Under the pieces are notes generated by a model. The model made no database searches. It was not told the origin of the DNA and was given only the letters and a program-made list of their open reading frames with translations. A stretch of 64,000 bases of DNA, taken from positions 310,001 through 374,000 of the forward strand of contig NZ_SSHJ01000001.1 in the NCBI RefSeq assembly GCF_005925345.1. The letters run 5' to 3'. This document shows, piece by piece, positions 44,365-53,666 of this stretch. The position numbers and the translations under genes are program-made. Numbering within the stretch: position 1 is the first letter of the stretch; the number at the start of each line of letters is the position of its first letter. Source of the DNA: Pedobacter ureilyticus. GTDB lineage: Bacteria > Bacteroidota > Bacteroidia > Sphingobacteriales > Sphingobacteriaceae.

Positions 44365-44898
44365 CTAACTAACCCGATACTTTTGGAACTTCTGTAGTAT
44401 TCTTTGAGTATAAACGCTGTTGTTCTGTACGTTGCGATAGCCAGTTGAGTTCAAATGTATCTGCCTGTAACATGCATTTGCAACATCGTAAACTAGCAGA
44501 GAATAAGTTGTGGTTGGCGCATCATAAACCACTTCATTATTTGTGTACACCATCGGCGAGTTCATCAAACCTTCAATTATTTCAACCGACAACATCAACT
44601 TATCTATCCTTGACAATAGCATGAAAGGCTTCTTCTTTCTGCAAAGGCTGAGGTTATGAAATAGCACTTCGGGCTTGATTTCGACTTCTGAAATGCTTGG
44701 AGGAGCTTCTACTTCAAAATCTAATGTTCTATTGAAGTCAATTTCGTTAGTTTCATAGAACGACTTCCAACCGTTCGTGTCTTCGTACCTATACTCGATA
44801 CCATCGGAATCAATGAATACACCTTTACTTCTGTGTGTCCAACTATCGGTGAATTTGATATGGAACAGATAAGGAAGACTTTCTACATTAAAATCCAT
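44365..44898 (-). CDS. Hypothetical 177-aa protein
   Basis: 177 residues with beta-rich N-terminus (LPYLFHIKFTDSWTHRSKGVFIDSDGIEYRYEDTNGW). No signal peptide and no family recognised. It lies downstream of two lipoprotein genes. Confidence 0.55.
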   Translation of the reverse strand: MDFNVESLPYLFHIKFTDSWTHRSKGVFIDSDGIEYRYEDTNGWKSFYETNEIDFNRTLDFEVEAPPSISEVEIKPEVLFHNLSLCRKKKPFMLLSRIDKLMLSVEIIEGLMNSPMVYTNNEVVYDAPTTTYSLLVYDVANACYRQIHLNSTGYRNVQNNSVYTQRILQKFQKYRVS

Positions 44899-44952
44899 AG
44901 CACTAAGATAAAATGAAAATGGCCTAGAGCTACCCCTAAGCCATTAAATTAA

Positions 44953-45675
44953 TTAATTACAGTTGTAAGTATACTGCATTGTATTGGTATAAGTATTTGA
45001 ACCTTGCTTAAAAGTGTTTACAAACTTGGTAATATTGCCATTCACATCTTTCTCATAAGTGTAGCTTTCTGTAGTCTCCGTACCACCATTAGTGATAACC
45101 GATTTTACAGGTAGTGCCTTTGAACGTTTGCCATAGTAGCTGAACAAAGGTGTTTCCAATGGTTCTATAAAGGTATCATTGGTATTGTAACGAAAAAAAC
45201 CACCGCTATAGGTATCTGTACCATAAGTGATAGCATAAGTGCTGTAACCATCATTAATCGATGTTATGTTACCATTGGTGTAGGTAAAGTTTGTTGTTTC
45301 TGTACCATCTTTAATCTGCGTAAGGTAGCCGTTGGCATCATAGGTGTAGGTAGTTGTTCCCGAAGCTACTATTCTGCCCGAAGCATCCAATGTGTGTTTT
45401 TTTACATAATTGTAGTCGCCTTTTTCTGTTTCAACGATTTCATTTGCCGAGTATTCATAGGTAATGGTTTCGGTACTTCCTCCGCTCCAAACCTGTTTCC
45501 AAGTTACAACCCTTCCCTTATCATCATAAGTGTATTGGAAAACTGTTCCATCGTTAAACTTGGCTTCTGTCTGCCTACAGGTTTTTGTTTCTTCTGTAGG
45601 GTTGTCATTGTTCTTTGAGCATGACGCTACGATCAGCAACATAGCTGCTGAGAGCGTTAAAATTGATTTGTTCAT
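44953..45675 (-). CDS. Lipoprotein with YD/RHS-like repeats
   Basis: 240 residues. The signal peptide MNKSILTLSAAMLLIVASC ends in a lipobox, so the protein is probably lipidated. The mature part is made of beta-hairpin repeats such as FQYTYDDKGRVVTWKQ, TYEYSANEIVE, TYTYDANGYLTQI and TYTYDANG-like units, typical of YD-repeat/RHS-like Bacteroidota lipoproteins of about 250 aa. It is likely surface or periplasmic; binding role unknown. Confidence 0.75.
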   Translation of the reverse strand: MNKSILTLSAAMLLIVASCSKNNDNPTEETKTCRQTEAKFNDGTVFQYTYDDKGRVVTWKQVWSGGSTETITYEYSANEIVETEKGDYNYVKKHTLDASGRIVASGTTTYTYDANGYLTQIKDGTETTNFTYTNGNITSINDGYSTYAITYGTDTYSGGFFRYNTNDTFIEPLETPLFSYYGKRSKALPVKSVITNGGTETTESYTYEKDVNGNITKFVNTFKQGSNTYTNTMQYTYNCN

Positions 45676-45687
45676 CTTAAATTGTAT

Positions 45688-46161
45688 TTATTTATTGTCG
45701 TACTTCTTTATTTTACATCTAGCTCGCGCAACTTTACCAACATTGTAAAGAGTCTGACCAGTAGTATCTACTTCGTTTGTAGTCCATTCTGCAGTAGCTA
45801 TAATCGTATTGCTCTCACGGCCAGGCTTCATGAAAAGTTCGTATTGTATTTTTCTGCCATCTTCTTGCTTTACGCTCTTGTAAAGAGTATCTCTACCATC
45901 CACAATTCGTTGAAGCACAACCTCTGGCCCTCCATCTTTAAAGATGATAAAGTCTTTGTTGTATTCGATGTTGACACGTCTCCCTAACATCTTCTGCGAT
46001 AATAGTTCTGATGCTTGGTAGTCAAAGCCTTCTCTTTCTCCACTACCTAAAAAGGAATAGCCGTACGCCTCACTACTGTAAACGATGTAAGTGCCATTGG
46101 GATTAGAACACCCGATAAAAAATGCAGCCGCGGCTGTGATTAATAAAATTCTAAACTTCAT
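45688..46161 (-). CDS. Putative lipoprotein
   Basis: 157 residues beginning MKFRILLITAAAAFFIGCSNPNGTY; Cys18 follows a good lipobox (FIGC). The mature domain of about 135 residues is beta-rich (RVNIEYNKDFIIFKDGGPEVVLQRIV) and not recognised. It lies 12 nt before the YD-repeat lipoprotein gene on the same strand. Confidence 0.65.
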   Translation of the reverse strand: MKFRILLITAAAAFFIGCSNPNGTYIVYSSEAYGYSFLGSGEREGFDYQASELLSQKMLGRRVNIEYNKDFIIFKDGGPEVVLQRIVDGRDTLYKSVKQEDGRKIQYELFMKPGRESNTIIATAEWTTNEVDTTGQTLYNVGKVARARCKIKKYDNK

Positions 46162-46172
46162 TTGAATAGTGA

Positions 46173-46397
46173 TTAGTTATCTGTTACCCATAAAATCATA
46201 AACACTACAGCCCAGTACAACCCGAAGGCTGCTATCAGTTGGACAATTGCGTTGTGGTCGCTGAAACTGGTCAACGGTTCAATGATGGTGTCGAAACCAT
46301 CTAAGGGGAAGATGTAGACAAGGTACAAGACGTAGCCTGCCCATATCATGCGCTTGGTCAATTTGGGTTGACTTGAGTAATTTGAGAAACTGGACAT
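46173..46397 (-). CDS. Small membrane protein
   Basis: 74 residues with two membrane segments (MIWAGYVLYLVYIFPL and IVQLIAAFGLYWAVVFMILWV). It starts a run with the two lipoproteins (11 nt to the next). No family recognised. Confidence 0.6.
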   Translation of the reverse strand: MSSFSNYSSQPKLTKRMIWAGYVLYLVYIFPLDGFDTIIEPLTSFSDHNAIVQLIAAFGLYWAVVFMILWVTDN

Positions 46398-46858
46398 TGT
46401 TCATTAGCCGACTGTCCCCAATCAGCGTTAATTTAATACGATAAGCGTTGGGACTAATTGACGCTTATAAAGAGTTAGGTGCGCTAAGCTAAGTAGCTGC
46501 AATTGATTTCGGTTACGGGTTCCCGTAAGAGTGATTAATTCATAATAAAATCTCTTGTCGAATAGTCCCTTTCGACAGTTTTAGTAAACACAAAAGCGTG
46601 GAACTGTAGCCAATCCGCGCTTGAGGCCCTGAGAAGCCTACACAACAGACTGGAACAGCCCACGCTTTCGCATGGACGTTCGCATATCTGTTCTTGTTGT
46701 GTTTGTAATTTCTCAGGTTCCAAGCACAAGAACATCCGGCAACGCCTTATTTCTTAATTATGTAATTCTACTCTAAATCTATCCCTACTGTTGTAAATCA
46801 AGATCGAAACACAAAGATAGCAAGTAAATGCAATGGGCGTATCGCTACGCCCAATTTT
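46398..46858. ncRNA. Structured gene-free region, possible RNA
   Basis: Four tight hairpins are seen: TTACGGG-TT-CCCGTAA (46513-46528), TGTCGAA/TTCGACA (46556-46577), and GAACAG ... CTGTTC (46653-46693) enclosing CCACGC-TTTC-GCATGG (46660-46675), whose minus strand has a GAAA loop. TGGGCGTA-TCGC-TACGCCCA (46835-46853) lies by the next gene. A 66-codon minus frame across it is probably not a gene. Confidence 0.3.
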
Positions 46859-47380
46859 TTATAATTCAACTGGTCTTTCCGCACAGCCGATGCTGATGAT
46901 ATCAGTTTCTCCCTCAAATGTCAACCTGTAAAAGTAGTTGTGCACATCGTAGTCGGTGAACTGTACCCGAAGTGCATATTCAATGCCTATCGTGCCATCT
47001 TCTGAGTTTGTTACCCTGTAGGCTTCCCTGAGAAGCTGGTTGGTCAATGAGCTCCCAAAACGCTCGATAAAGGAGGAATCGTAGTTAATGAAGATGTAGG
47101 ACTTACCCTCCTTGCTGTTGGATAGCGTTACGTTCCAGAAGTGGCAGACAAACTCGGCTACGTACTGCGCATTCTGTGGGTTCTTGGTATGGTCTACTTC
47201 AACGTACGTCCTGTACTTGCTAAGCTCGAATTTCTTCATCAGTTCGATCGCCTTTTGTACGATCTTGGTGTAGGCTTTAAGTACAGCATCGTTGTTGTGC
47301 TGAAGTTCGGGCGTTAGCATCACATAACTGGTCTTCGGCTGTGTAGTAGCCTTTGTCTGTTTTTTGGTCTTTGTTACCAT
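46859..47380 (-). CDS. Hypothetical 173-aa protein
   Basis: 173 residues with a basic, low-complexity start (VTKTKKQTKATTQPKT) and a compact beta/alpha core (YVEVDHTKNPQNAQYVAEFVCHFWNVTLSNSKEGKSYIFINYDSSFIERFGSS). No family recognised. Confidence 0.55.
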   Translation of the reverse strand: MVTKTKKQTKATTQPKTSYVMLTPELQHNNDAVLKAYTKIVQKAIELMKKFELSKYRTYVEVDHTKNPQNAQYVAEFVCHFWNVTLSNSKEGKSYIFINYDSSFIERFGSSLTNQLLREAYRVTNSEDGTIGIEYALRVQFTDYDVHNYFYRLTFEGETDIISIGCAERPVEL

Positions 47381-47401
47381 GATTAAATTGGATTAAGGTG
47401 T

Positions 47402-47431
47402 AAATAAAAAGAGCACCTTGTATGGGTGCTC
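47402..47431 (-). terminator. Terminator hairpin after 171-aa gene
   Basis: Minus strand GAGCACC-CATACAA-GGTGCTC followed by TTTTTATTT. Confidence 0.75.
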
Positions 47432-47442
47432 GGATTAAAGTG

Positions 47443-47533
47443 TTTAGCTTTTAAAGAGTTAGGTGGATGTCGGGAGTTGTGGCTGTTTCTTGAAGTGTTA
47501 TTGGTGCCCACAATTGATGCTTTATAAGCTAAA
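47443..47533. repeat. TTTAGCTTTTAAA inverted pair
   Basis: TTTAGCTTTTAAA (47443-47455) and TTTATAAGCTAAA (about 47520-47532) face each other in the spacer between two genes. Confidence 0.5.
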
Positions 47534-47551
47534 GCAGTGCAAATGGAGTAG

Positions 47552-48067
47552 CTACAAAAGTGTAATGAACCGCTCCGGTTGAACCTGTAGAACTCGCTCG
47601 AAATAGCTCTTGTAATCGCTTATCCTCGTATCTTCCTTGCAGTAATAGGTCAGCGAAAGTCGATGCGTCAATGCCCTTATATCAGCTTCTATTGGGCAGT
47701 TATGGAACTTGTAAACGATGTGATATTTGTTGCGTACATCGCAGCAGAGGTCAAAGAAAAAGGTTGAAAAGCTGATCGAGTACAGTTCCGAGACATTCAA
47801 CGGATGCTCTTTAAGGTTCATCTCTACAGCAATACGATTGAACTTTGATAGCTTGGAAAATAGTGACCTTATTTTCGGTACCGCAATGTGGTAGAGACTT
47901 TCAATCGTCTTGTTAAGTTCCCTTTGATGTGGCAGCGCACCTTTGATTGCACGAGTATGGTTCTTGTAGGACTTTTTCTTGCTCAGCCATTGTTCTTCAA
48001 TGGCATTCATCTCCTTTATAAGCTTAGCATTTTCAAAGGGATGCTTTTTAAAACTTGTAATAATCAT
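47552..48067 (-). CDS. Hypothetical 171-aa protein
   Basis: 171 residues, helical, with basic N-terminus (KKKSYKNHTRAIKGALPHQRELNKTIESLYHIAVPKIRSLFSKLSKF) and several cysteines in the C-terminal half (DLCCDVRNKYHIVYKFHNCP). No family recognised. Confidence 0.5.
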   Translation of the reverse strand: MIITSFKKHPFENAKLIKEMNAIEEQWLSKKKSYKNHTRAIKGALPHQRELNKTIESLYHIAVPKIRSLFSKLSKFNRIAVEMNLKEHPLNVSELYSISFSTFFFDLCCDVRNKYHIVYKFHNCPIEADIRALTHRLSLTYYCKEDTRISDYKSYFERVLQVQPERFITLL

Positions 48068-48498
48068 TGGTTGTGGTCTTGGTGAATCAATTCGCTTTTT
48101 ATCGCAAGCTAGTCGGGGGATTAAGTCTGAACTGGGTATGAGGTCAACTCACAGATATTATTTTCCATTAGAGATGAAACAAGGCAACTACATATATCTC
48201 ATTCGATTTCAAACAATGTTAGGGAGGGGGTGCAATTCCAAATTTGCGAGTTGGGCACTATTCTTATTAGTGTTACATTGGGAAGTGTTTAGCTTTTAAA
48301 AAGTAACGAAAACATACTGCCCAAAGTAGGCGTGATGCTTAAATAACATTTTGCGGAATATTGAAGTGTAGAAGCTGTAATCTCTAATTTATCTATCTAC
48401 CTAGATGAATTATAACTACTAAAGCTCATTTATCGCCATTGCCGCAAAATGTTATCGTTTGATTAAACAAGGTATATATACCCCGTAATAGAAAGAGA
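48068..48498. other. Spacer with repeats
   Basis: Holds TTTAGCTTTTAAA (48289-48301) and GGTATATATACC (48471-48482) preceded by GTTTGATTAAAC; the latter pair matches 34670-34698. No gene is seen. Confidence 0.5.
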
Positions 48499-48846
48499 CT
48501 AAACTATCTCATCCAGCAAATTCACGTTAGCCTTAAGTTTGTCAAGACCAATTTTCATCTCTACTATCTTCGCATCATTATATGATACTGCAATAGTATA
48601 CATTTCCGCTAACACCCTGATGAAATTCATTACATACGTTGTGGCGTCATTCATGCCTTGTGCATTGTAAATGCTTTCTAGCCTAGCTGTGGTCGGAATC
48701 GCTATTCCTTTCTCGTCAAACTCCAATAAGTCTATTAATGTATTTGCACTCGGCAATAACTGCTCACGATAGTTTTCCATTAATTCGTTATAGCAAACGA
48801 TGTTCTCTGTTAGGATTTGACCTAACTTATTTAACTTCTTATTCAT
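48499..48846 (-). CDS. Hypothetical 115-aa protein
   Basis: 115 residues from ATG at 48846 (MNKKLNKLGQILTENIV); the frame extends upstream but would overlap the helicase-like gene. All-helical, probably coiled. It follows the helicase-like gene by 19 nt and is likely co-transcribed. No family recognised. Confidence 0.5.
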   Translation of the reverse strand: MNKKLNKLGQILTENIVCYNELMENYREQLLPSANTLIDLLEFDEKGIAIPTTARLESIYNAQGMNDATTYVMNFIRVLAEMYTIAVSYNDAKIVEMKIGLDKLKANVNLLDEIV

Positions 48847-48865
48847 TTTATTTATTGTTTTTAAT

Positions 48866-50701
48866 TTAAAATTTTGATCCAAGCAAAGTATATCCATATA
48901 CTTTCTTGCCATCTACGGTTTCGATATATGTCCTGCTCGATACGTAGAAGTATTTTTCCAACAGTTCAATGCTAGGTTTTAGACTCGGTAGGTTATACTT
49001 CTTAACTCCCTCACGTAATGTTGATTTTATTTGTAACAGAGTGTATGACTTACCTACTTTGAAGAACCTCTTGATGTGAGACAAAAACTCAAAATTATTG
49101 CCGTCCCTCAGTAATTTAACATTAGCAATCTCAGCTTTGATCTTATGGTACTTAAAGCCAAGTTCCTTTGCTTTATCAAACCCAATTTCTTCGAAGGTTC
49201 TGAAAGCTGTTGGATGATCTTTCCTAATCAAATCAATCTGTTGGACAACCTCGGGTTTACTTAAACCCTGTTGTTCAAGATCATTTAATATTGGCAGTAA
49301 TAACTCCAAAGAAGACTTTAATTTCTCGTGAGAAAGTTTTATATCGGATTTAATTTTATCGGTTATTAGATAATTTTCATGCTTAACTGACAGACTATAT
49401 TCTTTAGAGTTGTTATAGGCATCTATAAGTTTTTCTGAATTGGAATAATAGCTATTGATTTTGTTTTCAAAAACAGCATTATCAATCATAAAATAATTCG
49501 TCGTACCATTTTTGTTCACAAAGTCTGCAAAAGCTGTTTTTTCTATCATTTCCAAAACAATGGTCTTTGCAAAAACATTAGTCCCCGCTTTGCAAAAGCT
49601 ATTCAAAGTTTCGTAAACCACCTTTAATCGTTCAATATCCGCTAAGATTTCCTCCTCCGTAGAAAAAGGAATGGTTGGATCAATATTGGTGATATGAAAC
49701 AGGTGCCTAACAATTTCTCCATTTTGAGGTCTCCGGAAACGTCCAACAATCTGGATTACCTCACTACAAGGGTCGACTTTTGTATGTGATGCTAAAAACA
49801 AGTCTGTAATGATAATTATATGAGGCTCCTCAACACCTAGAATATCTACTGCTGAATTGAAACGGCTTGTAAAAAAATTAAATTCACGGAATTCCTTGCT
49901 TTCCACTAATGTTGATTTTGCATTGGTTACGCCATTGAGCTTCAACTTATTCCTACTTTCCTCCGAACAAAAAATATAGCTTTTACTAGTATCTATATTT
50001 AAGAAATTTATCACCGTACAAATCGATTTGGTGGAGTTGAGAAATATGAAGTACTGTTTCTTGCAGCTTTCTTCAATATGTTTCTTAAAGCTTAAAATTG
50101 TATTGTTAGTGATGGTAATCTCAACATCCTGCTTACAATCATAATCTGGTTCAATCTTAACGTATTGAAACTTTTGAACCTTAAATCTAGGGTCTGTAGG
50201 TATGATAGGTGTTGCCGAAACAAATGCCTTGTTTTTGAATTTAAAAAAATCCTCCATAGGCAGAATGATGCTTTTACGGTAGTTTACATCCTGAATCGTA
50301 CGTTCGCACTCATCGAATAGCATAAAATATGTTTTATAGAACTCATCTGTTATCCCTAATTCTTCAAAAGCTTGAACAACTTTTGGATAACTTTCGGGAG
50401 TAGTTATTATTTTTTTATATTCTACATCGGATTGCAGATAGTCGATAATTTCGTCTACCGCTATACCTTCGTATACGCCTCTAACCAGTAATTTCCTCCT
50501 GTTTTTCCTATTGAACTCTAAGCATTTGCCTTGAATCACAGGGGTGTTTACCTCGATGATAACACCGTGTCTTTTTGCCCTTAGCTCTAAAGTTGTTATA
50601 CCTGCACCCGTGGGTTTATGATATATACAATTTCTGGCAAGTTCTTTCATTATATCGGAGAGATATTGATGCTTTCCAATCTTCTTTATTTTAACTTTCA
50701 T
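48866..50701 (-). CDS. Helicase-like protein with degenerate Walker A
   Basis: 611 residues. SF2-type layout: TGAGITT (31-37) in the Walker A position, DECE (130-133), SATP (162-165), a motif V-like IIIITDLFLASHTKVDP, and IQIVGRFRRP motif VI. Ile35 replaces the Walker A lysine, so normal ATP hydrolysis is doubtful although the rest of the helicase core is kept. Related proteins are known from Bacteroidota phages and plasmids. It may be a non-hydrolysing DNA-binding factor or an unusual ATPase. Flanked by the 115-aa and 133-aa genes. Confidence 0.7.
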   Translation of the reverse strand: MKVKIKKIGKHQYLSDIMKELARNCIYHKPTGAGITTLELRAKRHGVIIEVNTPVIQGKCLEFNRKNRRKLLVRGVYEGIAVDEIIDYLQSDVEYKKIITTPESYPKVVQAFEELGITDEFYKTYFMLFDECERTIQDVNYRKSIILPMEDFFKFKNKAFVSATPIIPTDPRFKVQKFQYVKIEPDYDCKQDVEITITNNTILSFKKHIEESCKKQYFIFLNSTKSICTVINFLNIDTSKSYIFCSEESRNKLKLNGVTNAKSTLVESKEFREFNFFTSRFNSAVDILGVEEPHIIIITDLFLASHTKVDPCSEVIQIVGRFRRPQNGEIVRHLFHITNIDPTIPFSTEEEILADIERLKVVYETLNSFCKAGTNVFAKTIVLEMIEKTAFADFVNKNGTTNYFMIDNAVFENKINSYYSNSEKLIDAYNNSKEYSLSVKHENYLITDKIKSDIKLSHEKLKSSLELLLPILNDLEQQGLSKPEVVQQIDLIRKDHPTAFRTFEEIGFDKAKELGFKYHKIKAEIANVKLLRDGNNFEFLSHIKRFFKVGKSYTLLQIKSTLREGVKKYNLPSLKPSIELLEKYFYVSSRTYIETVDGKKVYGYTLLGSKF

Positions 50702-50769
50702 TTATTAAAATTTGGGCACTAGAATGCCATTAGCATAAATGCTAGAAATAAAACTTGTTATTTTTAGTT

Positions 50770-50800
50770 GTTAAAATGGGGAGGAGAAAACCTCCCCAAC
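50770..50800 (-). terminator. Terminator after 133-aa gene
   Basis: GGGGAGG (50778-50784) and CCTCCCC (50791-50797); minus strand reading is followed by ATTTTAAC. Confidence 0.75.
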
Positions 50801-50804
50801 GTTC

Positions 50805-51206
50805 TTACTCAGCAATTGCTTCTTGATAAAGCTGCTCTAATGTTTGAGTTACTTTGATTTTATCTGTTGCATAATCATCTAGCAACTGCTTGATATTGCC
50901 AAAATGCAATATTCTACATACCTTGGGAACTCTGCCCTGTTTGAATTTAAACCATGTAATACCTTTGGCATCTTCGATTACATGTTCTGGCTCTTTTAAC
51001 AGGTTACCGTTTTTGTACATGTGCTCGAAAGCAAGTTGGAGGTGTGTATTTGGCCACCCCTGATTGGAGTGCATAAATTCAACTAGTTCCGCTTTGCTAA
51101 AATAGCCTTCAGGGCTGTTATCGGTGAATAAGATGCTACCAAGTATCTCTTGCTGTACAATTGTTTTTGACTTCTGAAATAAGTCGTCATATGGTTTTTT
51201 TTCCAT
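50805..51206 (-). CDS. Hypothetical 133-aa protein
   Basis: 133 residues, soluble. The opening LFQKSKTIVQQEILGSILFTDNSPEGYFSKAELVEFMHSNQGWPN could include a winged-helix, but I cannot confirm this. Lies between the 330-aa gene and the helicase-like gene, each separated by a terminator. Confidence 0.5.
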   Translation of the reverse strand: MEKKPYDDLFQKSKTIVQQEILGSILFTDNSPEGYFSKAELVEFMHSNQGWPNTHLQLAFEHMYKNGNLLKEPEHVIEDAKGITWFKFKQGRVPKVCRILHFGNIKQLLDDYATDKIKVTQTLEQLYQEAIAE

Positions 51207-51235
51207 GTTTTTTAACTAATCTAATTAATATAAAA

Positions 51236-51262
51236 ATGGATGTAGTACTCCATCCGCATACT
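51236..51262 (-). terminator. Possible terminator after 330-aa gene
   Basis: Minus strand GGATG-GAGTACTA-CATCC followed by ATTTTTATATT. Confidence 0.5.
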
Positions 51263-51346
51263 ATTTTGAAGAATTAATCGATATCATCTTCGAAAAAGCA
51301 TATGCAAATTTACCTAGTCCTAAAATTCCAAAAAAGACTAGAAATT

Positions 51347-52339
51347 TTAAACTGAAATATTTTTTTGACTACTGATTATCAGTTTCTTAACTCTAGGTGA
51401 TATTATTTTTTTAAGGTTCTCAATATCATTTGTGTCCGCAACTTTAAATTCAGATACCCGTATTCCAAATATTTCAAATGATTTAGACATAAATTTTAAA
51501 AAGATGCTAGGGAGTAGTGTATTTTTTGGAAGTAATTCATGGGTTTGTAGGTAGTGTCTTATTAAGAGTGATATATTAGTAATAGCTTCGTTTTTTATTG
51601 GACTTTGAGCTTTGAAAGCATCTCGTCTTTTGATGTTTTTAAGACGAGCCTTTAAGCCAGTATAGTCATTTTTTTCTTTTGCCTCAAAATACTCGAGTGC
51701 TATTCCCATGCTGTCACCTATTTCTCCGAATGTTGATTGGTCCAATTTTTTTTCTAAAGCATCAATAACCCAATCTTGAAATATTTGAGAGGACAGTTTT
51801 GCATTTTTATTGGAATATTGGAGTAGTAGAGATGACGACGTATTAATTCCTTTTTCTTGATAAGAAATTAAAATCTCAACGACTTGAGCTAATTCTTGGA
51901 GTTGAAATAAGTTTTTATTTTTTTCGGAAAGGTCATTGTAGGTCGTATCCTTTTTGAGCTTTTTACTTTTAACAACATCTATTACAGGTACTGCCCAATA
52001 GGCATTATGAATTAATAGCAAAGCAAGAGTTAATTCATTCCGATGATCATGGAATCTCTTCTCTATAAATTCTTCATCGTCGAATAGCTTATCGAATTTT
52101 TCTAGTAATGTTTTAACGTCTTCTGGCTTATTTACCAAGGTCGTATCAAATAATATCAATTGCTCTTTACATAGAGTATTTTCATCAAACTGTTTTCTGC
52201 AATCCTCAATAAACTGCCTGCTAAAACTGCCTTGCTCAAAAAGTGTATCCATTATATCAAAGGCAGCATAGAGCCTATTTAAATCAACATTCAACTTGAT
52301 AAGATATGGCTCGACGTTTTTAAAATATTCTTCGTTCAT
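51347..52339 (-). CDS. Hypothetical 330-aa protein
   Basis: 330 residues, all-helical and highly charged, without signal peptide or membrane segment. No domain recognised. It follows the integrase gene on the same strand, 73 nt away, across a hairpin. Confidence 0.55.
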   Translation of the reverse strand: MNEEYFKNVEPYLIKLNVDLNRLYAAFDIMDTLFEQGSFSRQFIEDCRKQFDENTLCKEQLILFDTTLVNKPEDVKTLLEKFDKLFDDEEFIEKRFHDHRNELTLALLLIHNAYWAVPVIDVVKSKKLKKDTTYNDLSEKNKNLFQLQELAQVVEILISYQEKGINTSSSLLLQYSNKNAKLSSQIFQDWVIDALEKKLDQSTFGEIGDSMGIALEYFEAKEKNDYTGLKARLKNIKRRDAFKAQSPIKNEAITNISLLIRHYLQTHELLPKNTLLPSIFLKFMSKSFEIFGIRVSEFKVADTNDIENLKKIISPRVKKLIISSQKNISV

Positions 52340-52355
52340 CTAGATTAGCTATGAT

Positions 52356-52396
52356 TATAAAATATTAGCGGAGCACTATTAATAATACTCCGCCTC
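52356..52396 (-). terminator. Terminator after element 2 integrase
   Basis: Minus strand GCGGAG ... CTCCGC followed by TAATATTTTAT, 20 nt after the integrase stop. Confidence 0.65.
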
Positions 52397-52412
52397 AAAG
52401 ATATCAATAGCC

Positions 52413-53657
52413 TCACTTATCTTTAAAATCGTTTAATAACCTATTTCTAGGTATAGCATTTGATGAGTGTTTACTCCTATTATAAATTTCAGTGGTTGAT
52501 TGATTACTATGATTAGCCATTCTTTGTGCCAAACCTAAATCGTGTTGAGCAACTGTTGTTATTGTAGTATGCTTTAAACTATAAATTAGAATATCTTTAA
52601 ATCTAGGATACATATTTCTGAATTTAACTATCTGCGTATCCCGAATATCTCCTTGACTGATTTCTTTACCTCCTTTTTTGAAACGGTTACGCCCTCCCAG
52701 CAAGTAATCATCTGGCTCAATCAACTGACCATTAGCAATTGTATTATCGTAAACTATTTTGATGAGTTCTGCTAGCTCTTCGCTTATGTAGGTAGCTTCT
52801 TTACCTTTACTACGGCTTTTAGCAGTTAGATATAAAACCCGATTATCTAAGTCAATATCCTTAGCTTGTAATCGATAAGCCTGCACCGGTCTTTTTGCGT
52901 TCTCATAAACCAATAAACTGATAATATTTAATCTGAGCCATCTAACATCGCTTTTAAGTGTATCTAAATAATCATTTATAAGCTCATGTGGTACAAAATC
53001 ATATTTAACCTTTTGTTTAGAAGTATCTAAACGTTTCAACTTCATTGCATGATTAATAATGTTTAATTCTTCGTCATTTTGCAACCAATTATAAAAAGAT
53101 TTTACATAAACGATATATTGGTTTACAGTCGAATTTGATTTAATTTTATAATTTGCAAGAAGATAAAACCTAAATTCAGACCAAACATCTTTGTTTAGAT
53201 CTGATAATTTTAATTTATCTCCTAAGTGATTAACAAAGTAATCGTTAAGCTTTTTATTTCTGTCCCTGTAGTCAGTTATATCAACCATCTCGCCTATTTC
53301 AAATAACTTAACCTGCTGCTTGTAAAACTTGTTTATTGCTTCGGTAACCATTTCGCTCATTCTAGTAGGCTTATCGAGGCACATTTGTTGTTTAAAAGCA
53401 GAAATTATATCATTAATACTGGGTAAAAATCGTTCGACTAAATGTTCCAGTGTTTGTAAATGAAGTTCCAATGTTCTATAACTTCTATAATTTTCTTTGA
53501 TACCGACGTAGTATTTTTTTGAACCGTCATACTGAATATAGTAGTTTGGGTACTTATCCTTGTTAAATTTTGAAGGAACGACAAGTTTAAAATATATTCC
53601 TTTATAAACCCCTAGTTCATAGTGTGAGTATTTACCTCTCGCATCTTTTTTAGCCAT
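52413..53657 (-). CDS. Tyrosine recombinase/integrase of element 2
   Basis: 414 residues. An N-terminal arm-binding domain (about 1-100), a SAM-like core-binding domain (about 100-195) and a catalytic domain. Arg256 (NAKRPVQAYRLQ), Lys362-His363 (YSLKHTTITT), His383 (RMANHSNQST) and nucleophile Tyr392 (TTEIYNRSKH) are visible. As in element 1, Lys replaces the second Arg of the HxxR box. It reads toward the element interior from 105 bp inside attR. Confidence 0.93.
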   Translation of the reverse strand: MAKKDARGKYSHYELGVYKGIYFKLVVPSKFNKDKYPNYYIQYDGSKKYYVGIKENYRSYRTLELHLQTLEHLVERFLPSINDIISAFKQQMCLDKPTRMSEMVTEAINKFYKQQVKLFEIGEMVDITDYRDRNKKLNDYFVNHLGDKLKLSDLNKDVWSEFRFYLLANYKIKSNSTVNQYIVYVKSFYNWLQNDEELNIINHAMKLKRLDTSKQKVKYDFVPHELINDYLDTLKSDVRWLRLNIISLLVYENAKRPVQAYRLQAKDIDLDNRVLYLTAKSRSKGKEATYISEELAELIKIVYDNTIANGQLIEPDDYLLGGRNRFKKGGKEISQGDIRDTQIVKFRNMYPRFKDILIYSLKHTTITTVAQHDLGLAQRMANHSNQSTTEIYNRSKHSSNAIPRNRLLNDFKDK

Positions 53658-53666
53658 TTGCTATAA

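Noticed and set aside
46535..46735. 66-codon minus-strand frame
   Set aside because: It lies on a strongly structured stretch, is cysteine-rich without pattern and has no neighbours in operon.
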